A DNA stretch of 64,000 bases from an uncultured Thiocystis sp. (GCF_903866365.1 NZ_CAIPNF010000242.1:1-64000), one strand, 5' to 3'; shown: positions 47,444 to 56,639, counted from the stretch's first letter. The notes: generated from the sequence alone by a model not told the origin. Numbers and translations are program-made.

Positions 47444-48115
47444 ATGAAAAAGTCAGTTCTTGTTGCATTCGGCGGTCTTGCTCTGCTTGGCGCATCAGTT
47501 GGCGCGAACGCAGCATCGTACTTTTTTGATGGTTTCGAGTCTACAACACCAGCTATCACAGCAAACGGCGGCCAATGGCAGGTTTTCAATGAACTTACCA
47601 AGTGGAAGACTGTCGGTGGCCCCGGAATCGAAGTGCAAAATGGCGTTGTTGACGGTATCGCAGCATATGACGGTGAAAGGAAAATCGAGCTGGACAGCCA
47701 CCCCGCTCCAGGCAATTCTGCCATGGAGACCAAGAATGGCATTGACCTCTTGGCTGGCAGTTACACACTTTCCTTTTGGTATCTCGGGCGGACAGCTACC
47801 GCAGAGACGAATGGCATCAACTACAAGATTTTCAACGTCGACGATGTCGACGGTGACAATGTAATTGGGTTCGGCACTGCAGAAGACGTGCTCGCTAAAA
47901 ACTGGCAGAAGATCAAGCTCGACTTTAATTTGACTGCAGCCACAAAAATCGGCATTTATTTCGCAGCGGTTGGTACGGACGACACATATGGTGGTCTCGT
48001 CGATAATGTGAGACTCGTTGGCACCCCCGTTCCCGTCCCCGCCGCCGCTTGGCTCTTTGGTTCCGCGCTCATGGGTCTGGTCGGGGTTGCCCGCCGCCGC
48101 TCCAGCAAGGTCTGA
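47444..48115 (+). CDS. VPLPA-CTERM sorting-domain protein, paralogue
   Basis: A 223-residue exported protein: signal peptide (about 1-23, ending GANAAS), a beta-rich domain sharing GPGIEVQ, KIELDSH, SYTLSFWYLGRT and ETNGINY with the protein at 45602, then PVPAAAWLFGSALMGLVG and RRRSSKV. It is a predicted XrtD substrate delivered to the surface or matrix. It stands alone between two inverted 112-bp repeats, has its own sigma-54-type promoter and ends in a strong terminator. Confidence 0.9.
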   Translation: MKKSVLVAFGGLALLGASVGANAASYFFDGFESTTPAITANGGQWQVFNELTKWKTVGGPGIEVQNGVVDGIAAYDGERKIELDSHPAPGNSAMETKNGIDLLAGSYTLSFWYLGRTATAETNGINYKIFNVDDVDGDNVIGFGTAEDVLAKNWQKIKLDFNLTAATKIGIYFAAVGTDDTYGGLVDNVRLVGTPVPVPAAAWLFGSALMGLVGVARRRSSKV

Positions 48116-48184
48116 TCTCAGTCGTCGGGGATCCGCGATCCGGCATTCGCTGCCGGCTCTGGATCACGTCTAACCCTGGCGCAC

Positions 48185-48214
48185 AAAAGCCCTGCCACTC
48201 GGCAGGGCTTTTTT
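48185..48214 (+). terminator. Intrinsic terminator of the second VPLPA gene
   Basis: AAAAGCCCTGCC-ACTC-GGCAGGGCTTTTTT forms a 12-bp perfect stem followed by further T residues. Confidence 0.93.
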
Positions 48215-48283
48215 GTGGAGCAAGGTAGGGTGGTTAGAGTGATCACGGTATAACGTCGATCATTGGCACAGATACCGTGCTGG

Positions 48284-48396
48284 TCACGAAACCCACCGAA
48301 CCCACGCGCCAACGCCTGACCTTTGTAAACGCCCTTGGAAAACCCTTCGACTTCGCTCAGGGTAGGCCGGGGGCGTTTTTTGTTGCGCGGAACTGA
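48284..48396 (-). repeat. 112-bp dispersed repeat, copy B
   Basis: It is the inverted counterpart of 46541-46652. Within it AAACGCCC pairs with GGGGGCGTTT and a T-run follows, so this copy could also terminate plus-strand transcription. Confidence 0.85.
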
Positions 48397-48691
48397 ACCG
48401 TCGGCGCGGGGTTCGGTGGGTTTCGCTTCGCTCTACCCACCCTACGAAACTTGATCACAGTGTTTGCGGCAGACCCGCTTGTTTGAGAACGGTGTTGGCC
48501 ATGTGGCGCGAGCGGATTTTCCCATCCACGGGAAAGCGCCGACCGCTGATCGGACTTTCCCAGATGTCGTGGTCACCCTTGGAAGGGCCAACTAACCGAG
48601 GGAGTTGAACGATGCCCGACGATCCCGATCCTGCCAAGCGTGACTGTAGCCGAATGGTACGCGATGCGTACCCTACGAAACTCGCTCGCGT

Positions 48692-48714
48692 GGACAGACC
48701 GTCCTGGTCTGTCC
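48692..48714. repeat. Short palindrome GGACAGACC-GTCCT-GGTCTGTCC
   Basis: It is the second copy of the palindrome at 46292-46312, with matching flanks. Confidence 0.6.
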
Positions 48715-49017
48715 CGTCTGGGGCCTGAAGGCCGGGAGCCCTGTCGTCGTGGGTTGGTTGACGGAACCCATCCCAAGCAAACCAGACGACAGTCAGGTCC
48801 ATTCACTGACCGGCGATGAGGAGACCGCCGTTTTCCCTGGACCTTACCTGCCGTATTGCCTAAGATTCGGCGGCATTCAGGAGAATGGGTGCGTCCTCGT
48901 ACAGCCGCACGGAACGTTCAGTGTGGCTCTCGCGGCACGGAGGTGCGATGTCGCGAGCGAGGGTGACTGATTGGACGTGACGGATCGTTTTTCGGCATTC
49001 AGGAGTACAGGTGAATC

Positions 49018-50745
49018 GTGGACGAGCAGTTACAGACCCTTGACGACTATCTGGCCATTCTCAAGCGCCGCAAGTGGCAGCTCATCGTCCCCGCGGTCAT
49101 CCTGGCGGTGCTGACGGCGGCGGTCGCGGTCCTGCTTCCGGCTTCCTATCGCTCCTCGGCGACGATCCTCATCGAACAGCAGGAAATTCCTTCGGATCTG
49201 GTTCAGACGACGGTGACGAGTTTCGCGGATCAGCGGATTCAGGTCATCAGCCGGCGCGTGATGACGACCGAAAACCTCGGCCAATTGATCGAACGCTACG
49301 ACCTCTATCCGGAGCTGCGCCGCAAGATCAGTCTGAACATGGCCGTGGAGCAGATGCGCGACCGCATCAAGCTGGACATGATCAGCGCCGATGTGATGGA
49401 TCCGCGCAGCGGGCGCGCGCAGGAGGCGACCATCGCCTTTTCGCTCTCCTTCGAAAACGAATCTCCGGGGCAGGCGCAAAAGGTCACCAGCGGTCTGGTC
49501 TCGCTCTTTCTGCAGGAGAATATCGAACAGCGCCAGGCGGCGGTGACCGACGCGACGACCTTCCTCCAGGCCGAGGCGGACAAGCTCGGCGAGCAGATCG
49601 CCACGCTGGAAGCGCGGCTCGCGGCCTTCAAGGAAGAGCATGGCGAGGCGCTTCCCGAGTTCGCTTCGCTCAATCGCGAGCTGATGGCGCGCACCGAGTC
49701 CCAATTGCGCGACAACATCCAGTCGCAACAGAGCCTGGAACAGCAGAAGCTCTATCTGGAATCGGAACTGGCCCAGATGGACGCGACCGGCACAACGGAC
49801 GCCTCGACGCTGCGGCTCCGGGAGCTGGAGGCCCAGTACGCCCAGACCGTCTCGCGCTATTCGACCACGCATCCCGACCGGATTCGACTGGAACGGGAGA
49901 TGGCTACGCTCCGCGGCATGGTCGGCCAGACGAGCTCGGGCGAACTGCAATCCCGGCTGGCCGAGCTGCACACCGAGCTGGCGGTGCTGCGCGAACGCTA
50001 TGCCGAAGACCACCCGGATGTCCTCCGCTTGAAGCGGAGTATCGAGGCCACCCGCAAGCAGCTCGCCGAGGTCGATCCAGCCAGCGATCGCCTGGCTCGG
50101 AACCGGGCCGCGACCGATCCGGCCTCGGTGCAATTGCGCACCCGTCTCGATGCGGCGCGTCAGGACATCGAATCGCTCAAACTCAAGCGCGTGGAACTGG
50201 AAAAAGAACTGGCGAAGTACGAGGAATACGTCAAGGCCTCTCCGCGAATCGAACAGCAGTACAGCGCCCTGACCCGCGACTATGACAATGCCATGAACAA
50301 GTATCGCGAGGTGCGCGATAAGGTGCTGCAGGCGGAGTTGGCGCAGTCGCTGGAAACGAACCGCAAGGGCGAACGCTTCCTGCTGATCGAGCCCCCGCTG
50401 GTCCCGGAAAAACCCTTCAAACCGAATCGGCCGGCGATCCTGGTGCTGGGCGTCGTGCTGTCGCTGGCGGGCGGCGTGGGCCATCTGGCGCTGCGCGAGA
50501 TGCTGGACAAGGGCATCCACGGCGCGCGCGCGCTGCAAACTATCGCGAAGGTTCCCTTGCTCGGAGTCATCCCGTATATCGAAACGAGCCTGGATCGCCG
50601 CCGCCGGATCCGGCGGCGGCTGCTGACGATCGGCGCGGTGTTGCTGGCGCTGATCGGGGGCGTGATCGTCTTCCACCTCTTCGTCATGCCGCTGGATGTC
50701 CTCTGGTTCGCGCTCATGCGCAAACTCGATCTTCTCATGCTCTAA
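49018..50745 (+). CDS. Polysaccharide chain-length determinant (Wzz/GumC family)
   Basis: A 575-residue inner-membrane protein with a Wzz domain around the first membrane helix (about residues 20-42) and a long periplasmic coiled-coil region (about 160-430). A GNVR-type tail lies before a second helix (about 467-485), and an extra C-terminal helix (about 530-552) follows. It sets chain length or exports exopolysaccharide together with the adjacent tyrosine kinase. It uses a GTG start at 49018 with AGGAG 12 bases upstream, a somewhat long spacing. The third hydrophobic segment is unusual for the family. Confidence 0.88.
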   Translation: MDEQLQTLDDYLAILKRRKWQLIVPAVILAVLTAAVAVLLPASYRSSATILIEQQEIPSDLVQTTVTSFADQRIQVISRRVMTTENLGQLIERYDLYPELRRKISLNMAVEQMRDRIKLDMISADVMDPRSGRAQEATIAFSLSFENESPGQAQKVTSGLVSLFLQENIEQRQAAVTDATTFLQAEADKLGEQIATLEARLAAFKEEHGEALPEFASLNRELMARTESQLRDNIQSQQSLEQQKLYLESELAQMDATGTTDASTLRLRELEAQYAQTVSRYSTTHPDRIRLEREMATLRGMVGQTSSGELQSRLAELHTELAVLRERYAEDHPDVLRLKRSIEATRKQLAEVDPASDRLARNRAATDPASVQLRTRLDAARQDIESLKLKRVELEKELAKYEEYVKASPRIEQQYSALTRDYDNAMNKYREVRDKVLQAELAQSLETNRKGERFLLIEPPLVPEKPFKPNRPAILVLGVVLSLAGGVGHLALREMLDKGIHGARALQTIAKVPLLGVIPYIETSLDRRRRIRRRLLTIGAVLLALIGGVIVFHLFVMPLDVLWFALMRKLDLLML

Positions 50746-50778
50746 CCAAATCCGCTCGTCGTCTTGAGGTGTGTCCGT

Positions 50779-51624
50779 ATGGATCGCTTAACCACGCTGG
50801 AGAAATCCGCGCTCAGGGAAACCGCTTCGCCCACACCCGCTCCCGCGGAGCGCCACCCGCTGGCGCCCGACGAGCGCGGACTCCCCGCCGCCAATACGCT
50901 GGCGACAGCCTCCGGCGTGGATGTCGCCTATACCCGAACCACGACCGTTCAGGTCGATCCGGCGCGCCTGCGCGAACTGCGTATCTTCGTGTCCAAGAAG
51001 CATGATCCGGTCGAACAATCGTATAAGGTGTTGCGCACGCATGTGTTGCAGCGGATGCGCGCCAACGGTTGGCGGACCCTGGCGATCACGAGCGCGGGCG
51101 AAGGCAACGGCAAGACCCTGACCGCGATCAACCTCGGGATCAGTCTGGCGCGCGAGGTCAATCAGACGGTGCTGCTGGTGGATCTGGATCTGCGGCGCCC
51201 CTCGCTCGGGCGCTATTTCGTCCCGGCAGGACACCCCGGGCTCAGCGACTATCTGATGGGCGAGGCGGAACTCTCGGAGATTCTGATTCACCCGAATATC
51301 GAGCGGCTGGTAGTCCTGCCCGGTCACAAGCCCTTCATTCACAGCTCGGAGGTTCTGTCCTCCCCCAGGATGGTTCAGCTCGTGCATGAAATCAGGAGCC
51401 GGTACGAAGATCGCATCACCCTGTTCGACATGCCGCCGCTGCTCGCCAGCGACGATGTCATCGCCTTCCTGCCCTATCTGGATGCGGTGCTGCTGGTGGT
51501 GGAAGAAGGCAAGACGACGAAAGAAGAGGTCCAGCATGCGCAGCAATTGCTGGGCGTCGAGAAGATCATCGGGATGGTGCTCAACAAGTCCTCCAGCGCG
51601 GGCTCGACGCTGACCTATTACTGA
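50779..51624 (+). CDS. CpsD/CapB-type tyrosine autokinase
   Basis: A 281-residue cytoplasmic P-loop protein with the BY-kinase Walker A SAGEGNGKT, Walker A' LLVDLDLRRP and Walker B TLFDMPPLL. The C-terminal end (SAGSTLTYY) carries two adjacent tyrosines, suitable for autophosphorylation. The N-terminal 65 residues are Pro/Ala-rich. It works with the Wzz-type protein encoded 33 bp upstream to control polysaccharide polymerisation. Confidence 0.9.
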   Translation: MDRLTTLEKSALRETASPTPAPAERHPLAPDERGLPAANTLATASGVDVAYTRTTTVQVDPARLRELRIFVSKKHDPVEQSYKVLRTHVLQRMRANGWRTLAITSAGEGNGKTLTAINLGISLAREVNQTVLLVDLDLRRPSLGRYFVPAGHPGLSDYLMGEAELSEILIHPNIERLVVLPGHKPFIHSSEVLSSPRMVQLVHEIRSRYEDRITLFDMPPLLASDDVIAFLPYLDAVLLVVEEGKTTKEEVQHAQQLLGVEKIIGMVLNKSSSAGSTLTYY

Positions 51625-51696
51625 ATCGAACCTGCGCTGTCAGCCGACCGCCAGCCTGCGACCCACTTAACGCTTTTCATCCAACGCCTCCTGTAA

Positions 51697-51714
51697 TGTC
51701 ACATTTGTGTGACA
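51697..51714. promoter_or_regulatory. 7-4-7 palindrome TGTCACA-TTTG-TGTGACA
   Basis: A perfect inverted repeat lies 148 bp before the VpsR-like start codon. It is the best copy of the motif also found upstream of the VPLPA genes and suggests autoregulation. It is not a CRP site, whose half-sites have the opposite order. Confidence 0.6.
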
Positions 51715-51861
51715 CTTACCGTCTCGAAATCGATATACTTGCCCTCAAAATCGCTCATACAAGATGGCGGCGGACCACCGGTACTCGGCTGGTCGCCGCC
51801 TGTGAAGCCTGTCTGGATCTCTATTCGAGACCCGACCGCATCAGTCAAGGATCAACCGTTT

Positions 51862-53259
51862 ATGCGCAAGCTTCTCGTGATTTCGCCAGATCCTTTACCC
51901 GAAGAAATCGTCCGCTTCCTGGAGCAGAAGCAGTGGGCGATCGCCCATGCGCTCGACGCTACAGACGCACTCGGCCTCGATGCCGAGCACCATTTTCTGG
52001 TTGGCCTGATCGTCTTCCCGGATTCCGCCGACCTTCAACTGGAGACACGACTGGTCGAGCAGACGCTGTCGCTTCCCAACCTCAAATGGGTTGCCACCCT
52101 CGCTCACGAGCAACTCGACCGACTCGCGATCAAGCGCTTCATCGCCGAACGACTGTATGACTTTCAGGTCTTGCCGATCGATGGCGCCCGACTTGCGATG
52201 ATTCTCGGGCATGCCTATGGCATGGCCAGAATCGAGCACGACTATCGACACAAACATGCGGCCATCTACCACACGCATTTCGGGCTGGTCGGCAACAGCC
52301 CCGTCATGCAGAGGCTGTATCGAACCTTGCAGCGCGCCGCCGAGTCGGATGTGTCGGTGCTGATCACGGGCCCAACCGGCACCGGCAAGGAACTGGCCGC
52401 GCGGGCCATTCATGAGCATTCCGGACGGGCCAAAGGACCCTTCGTCGCGATCAACTGCGCGGCGATTCCGCACACGCTGCTGCAATCGGAGTTGTTTGGC
52501 CACGAAAAGGGTTCCTTTACCAGCGCGAGCGCACGTAAGGTCGGGTATATCCAGACCGCGACCGGCGGCACCCTGTTTCTGGACGAGATCGGCGATATGC
52601 CGCTGGAATCGCAGGCGACCCTGCTGCGCTTCCTGGAAGACAAGATCGTCACGCCGTTGGGCAGCACGCAAGGCAACTATATGGATGTGCGGGTCATTGC
52701 CTCGACCAATGTCGATCTCGCCCTGGCCATCGAGGAGAAAGCGTTTCGCGCCGACCTCTACTATCGGCTTGCCTTTCTGAGCGTCACGACGCCCAGCTTG
52801 AGCAGCCGGGGGGACGATATCGAACTGCTCGCCCATTTTTTTCTTGAAGAGATCACGAAAGATCGCCGCAAGTGCGGCCTGAGATTCGGCAAGAAGGCCC
52901 TTGCGGTCATGCGCGGTTACGCATGGCCGGGGAACATTCGCGAGTTGCACAGCGTCGTCCATCATGCGGCCATGAACTGCGAGGGCGACGAGATCCGACC
53001 CGCGGATCTCAAGATTCGCATCGGGCAGGCCAGAAAACCTAAGGGCAACGTCGCTCACCGCAAAAACAATGTGCCCACGCACTTGATCCTGGGCACCCTC
53101 AAGAGCGGACGGGATCAGTCAGAAAAGCATAATCTGGAGTTTGCGCTTGAACGCAACGATTCGAACGTCAGCCGTACCGCCCAGGATTTGGGCATCTCGC
53201 GCATGACGCTCTATCGATTGATGGCAAAACACGGTGTCACCCGCAGCCTCCCCGACTGA
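51862..53259 (+). CDS. VpsR-like AAA+ transcriptional regulator (sigma-54 activator type)
   Basis: A 465-residue protein with an N-terminal receiver-like domain without an obvious phosphoacceptor (about 1-125). The AAA+ domain has Walker A GPTGTGKE (170-177), Walker B LFLDE (238-242) and arginine fingers in RADLYYR. A Fis-type helix-turn-helix lies at the C-terminus (NVSRTAQDLGISRMTLYRL). The GAFTGA loop that contacts sigma-54 reads GSFTSA (217-222): F and T are kept, two positions changed. VpsR relatives control exopolysaccharide genes and respond to cyclic di-GMP. The gene follows the Wzz/kinase pair. Confidence 0.87.
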   Translation: MRKLLVISPDPLPEEIVRFLEQKQWAIAHALDATDALGLDAEHHFLVGLIVFPDSADLQLETRLVEQTLSLPNLKWVATLAHEQLDRLAIKRFIAERLYDFQVLPIDGARLAMILGHAYGMARIEHDYRHKHAAIYHTHFGLVGNSPVMQRLYRTLQRAAESDVSVLITGPTGTGKELAARAIHEHSGRAKGPFVAINCAAIPHTLLQSELFGHEKGSFTSASARKVGYIQTATGGTLFLDEIGDMPLESQATLLRFLEDKIVTPLGSTQGNYMDVRVIASTNVDLALAIEEKAFRADLYYRLAFLSVTTPSLSSRGDDIELLAHFFLEEITKDRRKCGLRFGKKALAVMRGYAWPGNIRELHSVVHHAAMNCEGDEIRPADLKIRIGQARKPKGNVAHRKNNVPTHLILGTLKSGRDQSEKHNLEFALERNDSNVSRTAQDLGISRMTLYRLMAKHGVTRSLPD

Positions 53260-53297
53260 GTCGATGGGCGGATCGCGGAAACCGATTCCGCGCGGAC

Positions 53298-53720
53298 TTA
53301 GGCAGCGTCCTCATGCGAACCACCGGCCTTGACATGGAGCGAGTACAACATATCCTCGTCGGCGATATGGTCGATCAGCCAGTCCTGCGTGATATCCAGG
53401 GCGCGATCGGCGAGATCCTGACTTGGACCGAACATCATGAGGTCATTGTCGAGTTCTTCCAGATGCCGGAAGAATCGGGCGTGCAGCCTCAGATGTTCTT
53501 TCAGGCCAGGATAGCGATGCTTGCGCATGAACGCCTCTTCGGTCTGGAAATGCTGCCCGGCGTATTCCCGCATGAACGTCATGGCCTCGATGACGGCGTT
53601 TTTTCCCTCGCGATCGAGAATCTCTTCATAGAGGCGATGCGCGGCGTTGAAAAACCCTTGGTGCTGCCGATCGATCTCGGCGATGCCGACAAGGTATATG
53701 TCTGACCAGTCTCTTAACAT
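53298..53720 (-). CDS. Bacteriohemerythrin
   Basis: A 140-residue protein with the full diiron ligand set of the family: H20, H57, E61, H76, H80, H118 and D123, in the patterns RQH, HFQTEE, HLRLH and DHIADED. Such proteins bind O2 reversibly, store it or act as oxygen or NO sensors. There is no signal peptide or fused domain, so it is a stand-alone cytoplasmic form. It is convergent with the VpsR-like gene. Confidence 0.94.
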   Translation of the reverse strand: MLRDWSDIYLVGIAEIDRQHQGFFNAAHRLYEEILDREGKNAVIEAMTFMREYAGQHFQTEEAFMRKHRYPGLKEHLRLHARFFRHLEELDNDLMMFGPSQDLADRALDITQDWLIDHIADEDMLYSLHVKAGGSHEDAA

Positions 53721-53862
53721 AGACCACCTTCATCTTTGAGCATTCGGTATCGGCTTGCGATCATAGCCTGTTTGCGCCGCGTCCAACAATGCGGTCAAGT
53801 CGGATGACCTACCCCGAGCGCCCCATCGCTCAGGCGCGCGAGTGATCCGGGACGAAAAAAGA

Positions 53863-53879
53863 ATCACACACGACGTGAT
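53863..53879. promoter_or_regulatory. Palindrome ATCAC-N7-GTGAT before the XRE gene
   Basis: A 5-7-5 inverted repeat lies about 60 bp upstream of the XRE-regulator start, between it and the divergent hemerythrin gene. It may be an operator; no partner site was found. Confidence 0.3.
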
Positions 53880-53941
53880 CGTTTTGCTACAGTTATGCCA
53901 TCGGGATCGTGGATTCCCGCCAACCTTGGAGAAACCGTATC

Positions 53942-54298
53942 GTGGAACCTGAATTTACCTCACTCACTCGACGGATCGGGAGCCGTCTTCGCGCCGAACG
54001 GCAGCGCCGCGGCTGGTCCTTGAGCGAACTGTCCGCACGCACCGCTGACCAATTGTCCAAATCCAGGATCAGCAACTACGAGCAGGGAATTCGTCGGATG
54101 GGGCTGGAAGCGGCGCATCAGATCGCGGCGGCCCTGGAAACCGTCTCGCCGGCCTGGTTGCTGTTGCTGGACGAATGCAACCCGCTCAGCGATGACGAGT
54201 TACGCCTCCTGCGGGGCTTCCGTGCATTGGACGAAAACGGCCAGCGTCAATTGCTCGAGATGGCGCAAGTCCCGCCGTCCGACGAATCCTCGACATAA
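53942..54298 (+). CDS. XRE-family helix-turn-helix regulator
   Basis: A 118-residue protein with an HTH_3 domain (about residues 8-65: LRAERQRRGWSLSELSARTADQLSKSRISNYEQG, visible as SLSELSART and SRISNYEQG) and a C-terminal stretch DDELRLLRGFRALDENGQRQLLEMA seen in phage-type and stand-alone regulators. I chose the GTG at 53942 because GGAG precedes it; a GTG at 53909 is also in frame. Targets are unknown; no phage genes are nearby. Confidence 0.82.
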   Translation: MEPEFTSLTRRIGSRLRAERQRRGWSLSELSARTADQLSKSRISNYEQGIRRMGLEAAHQIAAALETVSPAWLLLLDECNPLSDDELRLLRGFRALDENGQRQLLEMAQVPPSDESST

Positions 54299-54421
54299 CT
54301 CCCCTCCCCCGGTGGCGGATCAGTCGATCCGCCATCCCCAGCGCCGGCACGTGCTCCGTGCCCGCTCCCGATCGAGACCCGTCGACGTCAACCATGCTTT
54401 GTTCTTCATTTGGAGGAATCC

Positions 54422-55207
54422 ATGCGCCAACCGATTTGCATGCTCATGCTCGTCTTGCTCGCGATTGGTACCACCGTTCAAGCCGAGGTCCAGACCCGGG
54501 CGGTCACGTATGACGATGAGGGTACGCCGCTGACCGGCCATCTGTTTTGGGATGACGCCATCGCTGGAAAACGCCCCGGCATCCTGGTGATTCACGAGTG
54601 GTGGGGGCTGAACGACTATGCGAAACAGCGCGCGCGCATGCTTGCCGAACTGGGCTATGTGGCTTTTGCCCTGGACATGTACGGCAGCGATCACGTCACC
54701 GATCAGCGCGGACAGGCCAGCGAGTGGATGCAGGAAATCACCGCGGACGTCGATCTCTGGCGCCAGCGCGCGGGCCTGGGCCTTGAGCAACTGAAAGCGA
54801 GCGCGCTCGTCGATGCCGATAACATCGCGGCGATCGGCTATTGCTTCGGCGGCGGCACCCTGTTGCAGATGGCCTATGGCGGGACCGATCTCAAAGGGAT
54901 CGTCAGCTTTCACGGCTCGCTGCCGGCCGCGCCAGAGGAGGCCGAGGGCAAGATCAAGCCAAAGCTCCTGATTCAGCATGGGCAGGCGGATACCTTCGTC
55001 GCCCCGGAGGTGGTGGCGAACTTCCAGAATCGACTGGAGGCGGCGGGTGCCAACTGGGAGATGAACATCTATGGCGGCGCGCGCCACGGCTTCACGAACC
55101 CCAAGGCCAGCGAATACGGCATGGACAATCTGGGCTACGACGCCCAGGCCGACGCCCGCTCCTGGCAGCGGATGCAGGTCTTTTTCTACGAACTCTTTGG
55201 CGGCTGA
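54422..55207 (+). CDS. Dienelactone hydrolase family protein, exported
   Basis: A 261-residue alpha/beta hydrolase with a signal peptide (about 1-21, ending VQAEV). The catalytic set of the family is visible: C141 in GYCFGG, D190 in HGQAD and H222 in ARHGFTN. Exported members are common in gammaproteobacteria; their substrates are unknown and the classical chlorocatechol role is unlikely here. A palindromic repeat separates it from the convergent FadL-type gene. Confidence 0.9.
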   Translation: MRQPICMLMLVLLAIGTTVQAEVQTRAVTYDDEGTPLTGHLFWDDAIAGKRPGILVIHEWWGLNDYAKQRARMLAELGYVAFALDMYGSDHVTDQRGQASEWMQEITADVDLWRQRAGLGLEQLKASALVDADNIAAIGYCFGGGTLLQMAYGGTDLKGIVSFHGSLPAAPEEAEGKIKPKLLIQHGQADTFVAPEVVANFQNRLEAAGANWEMNIYGGARHGFTNPKASEYGMDNLGYDAQADARSWQRMQVFFYELFGG

Positions 55208-55289
55208 GCGCATGAAGAAAGTGTCCATCGATACATTCCCGATTTGACCGGCACAAGACCAGCCACACCCGGATACCGCGCACGGCGCC

Positions 55290-55322
55290 CTGGGATCGGC
55301 GAGCTGTCCTCGGCGATCCCAG
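55290..55322. repeat. CTGGGATCG palindrome between convergent genes
   Basis: CTGGGATCGGCGAG and CTCGGCGATCCCAG pair at 13 of 14 positions around a 5-base loop. The arm sequence matches the outer arms of the inverted repeat at 44858-44932. It may serve as a bidirectional terminator. Confidence 0.75.
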
Positions 55323-55334
55323 GAGACGCGGAGG

Positions 55335-56639
55335 TCAGAAGACCTTGACGAGCTCCAGTCCGAGCAGATGCGCATCCATCGAGTAATCGCCATTGAGCGC
55401 ATCCGTGCCATTGAGTGCGCCGCCGGGGAGATAACGGGTATCGCCGCGATAGTCGCGATCCTGTGCGACCACGTACATGTAGCCCGCCTCCAGCGAATAC
55501 CCCTGCCCCAGTGCTTGGGCGAGACCGAGACTGAACAGGTGACGGTTATTATCCGGCACCCGGGCGCTGAAGCGATCGTCTCCCTGGCCGGTTTCATCGT
55601 AGGCATAGCCGACGCGCAACTGAGTCTCGGGGCGCAATTGGTAGGTGGCGCCAAGGCGATAGGCGTTGGCGTCATCCCATTGATTGGAGTCGGTGAAGAT
55701 GGGCGCGCCGGTGTTTTTCCCCTTGATCTTGAGTTCCTTGAATTCGCTCCAGCCGGTGCGCGTCACGTCGAACTCCACGGCCAATCGATCGTCGACGGCG
55801 TAGCGCACGCCGATTTGCAGCCGCCAGGGCAGATCGAGATCCAACTCAGCCTCCTGCGTCGGCGCCAAGCGTCCGAGTGCGACCAGGGTCGGGCTGAGCG
55901 CCCGGTAATCGCCTTCGAGCGCAAGGGTCGCGGCCGAACGGAAGGCACCGCCCAGACTCCAGGCGCCGTGACGGTAGAGCGCGCTGAGATTGAAGCCTAA
56001 GCCAGTCCCCTCGCCGTCGCCGCGGAGTTCCCCGGCGGTCGAATCGAGCTGTGCGGTCTTGGCCCAGTAAATGTCCAGCCCGCCGGAGAGGCTCAGATCG
56101 TCGGTCACGCGATAGGTCGCGGTCGGGCTGAAGTCCAGAATCTCCAGTTTGCTGGCGGTCGGATGATTGCCGCGCGGAACCTTAGGGTTGAGCGGCGGCG
56201 GGACCGGCAGCTTGACGGTGCCGCTCACCGCCGGAAAGGTGCCATCCCGCCAGCGCGTCTCAAGCCCGAACGGAGCCGTCAGGCCCAGACCGAGCCGCCA
56301 CTGGTCGTTGAGCCTGAACATGCCCTGGAACATCGGCCCCGCCAACCAATCCGCGCCCTGACTATCGTGTTCGCCACTGGCGGTTTCGACGCTAAAACCG
56401 GGACCGATCACGATCGTCCCGAGAGACAGGCTGGAGGCGTCATGGAAACCCATGGCGGCCGGATTGTAGGGGAAGGCGCCCGTTTCGTTGGGGTTCGCGA
56501 CCATCGCGTTGGCGGTTCCCAAGCCGGCAGTGGAGGCTTCGGGCAGCGAAAAACCGGCCGCGCCGGCTGGATTCTGGACACCCACCGCGCTGGCCGCCAG
56601 GATGAAACCGATCGAGCGTGTGAGCCGGTGCTTGAGCAT
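55335..56639 (-). CDS. OmpP1/FadL/TodX family outer-membrane channel
   Basis: A 434-residue protein with a signal peptide (about 1-27, ending GAAGF). The family N-terminal plug region (STAGLGTANAMVANPNETGAFPYNPAAMG, visible as STAGLGTANA and YNPAAMGF) is followed by many amphipathic strands and a C-terminal aromatic residue (LVKVF). FadL channels take up long-chain fatty acids or other hydrophobic compounds. I chose the ATG at 56639 with GAGG upstream. It is divergent from the LysR gene, a possible regulator. Confidence 0.9.
   Translation of the reverse strand: MLKHRLTRSIGFILAASAVGVQNPAGAAGFSLPEASTAGLGTANAMVANPNETGAFPYNPAAMGFHDASSLSLGTIVIGPGFSVETASGEHDSQGADWLAGPMFQGMFRLNDQWRLGLGLTAPFGLETRWRDGTFPAVSGTVKLPVPPPLNPKVPRGNHPTASKLEILDFSPTATYRVTDDLSLSGGLDIYWAKTAQLDSTAGELRGDGEGTGLGFNLSALYRHGAWSLGGAFRSAATLALEGDYRALSPTLVALGRLAPTQEAELDLDLPWRLQIGVRYAVDDRLAVEFDVTRTGWSEFKELKIKGKNTGAPIFTDSNQWDDANAYRLGATYQLRPETQLRVGYAYDETGQGDDRFSARVPDNNRHLFSLGLAQALGQGYSLEAGYMYVVAQDRDYRGDTRYLPGGALNGTDALNGDYSMDAHLLGLELVKVF

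Larger units (their letters stand above)
48116..49017. other. Repeat-rich region before the wzz-type gene
   Basis: No gene is supported in these 902 bp. They hold a terminator (48185-48214), copy B of the 112-bp repeat, the GACAGACC palindrome and several short hairpins. Open frames lack start signals and codon bias. Confidence 0.55.

Noticed and set aside
48749-48970. 73-codon open frame before the Wzz-type gene
   Set aside because: No ribosome-binding site, no recognisable similarity, and it overlaps repeat-derived sequence.
48810-49010. Sigma-54 promoter before the Wzz-type gene
   Set aside because: The best candidate has GG-N8-GC spacing, which does not fit.
51697-51714. CRP-binding site
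   Set aside because: The half-sites are in the opposite order to TGTGA-N6-TCACA and the spacing differs.
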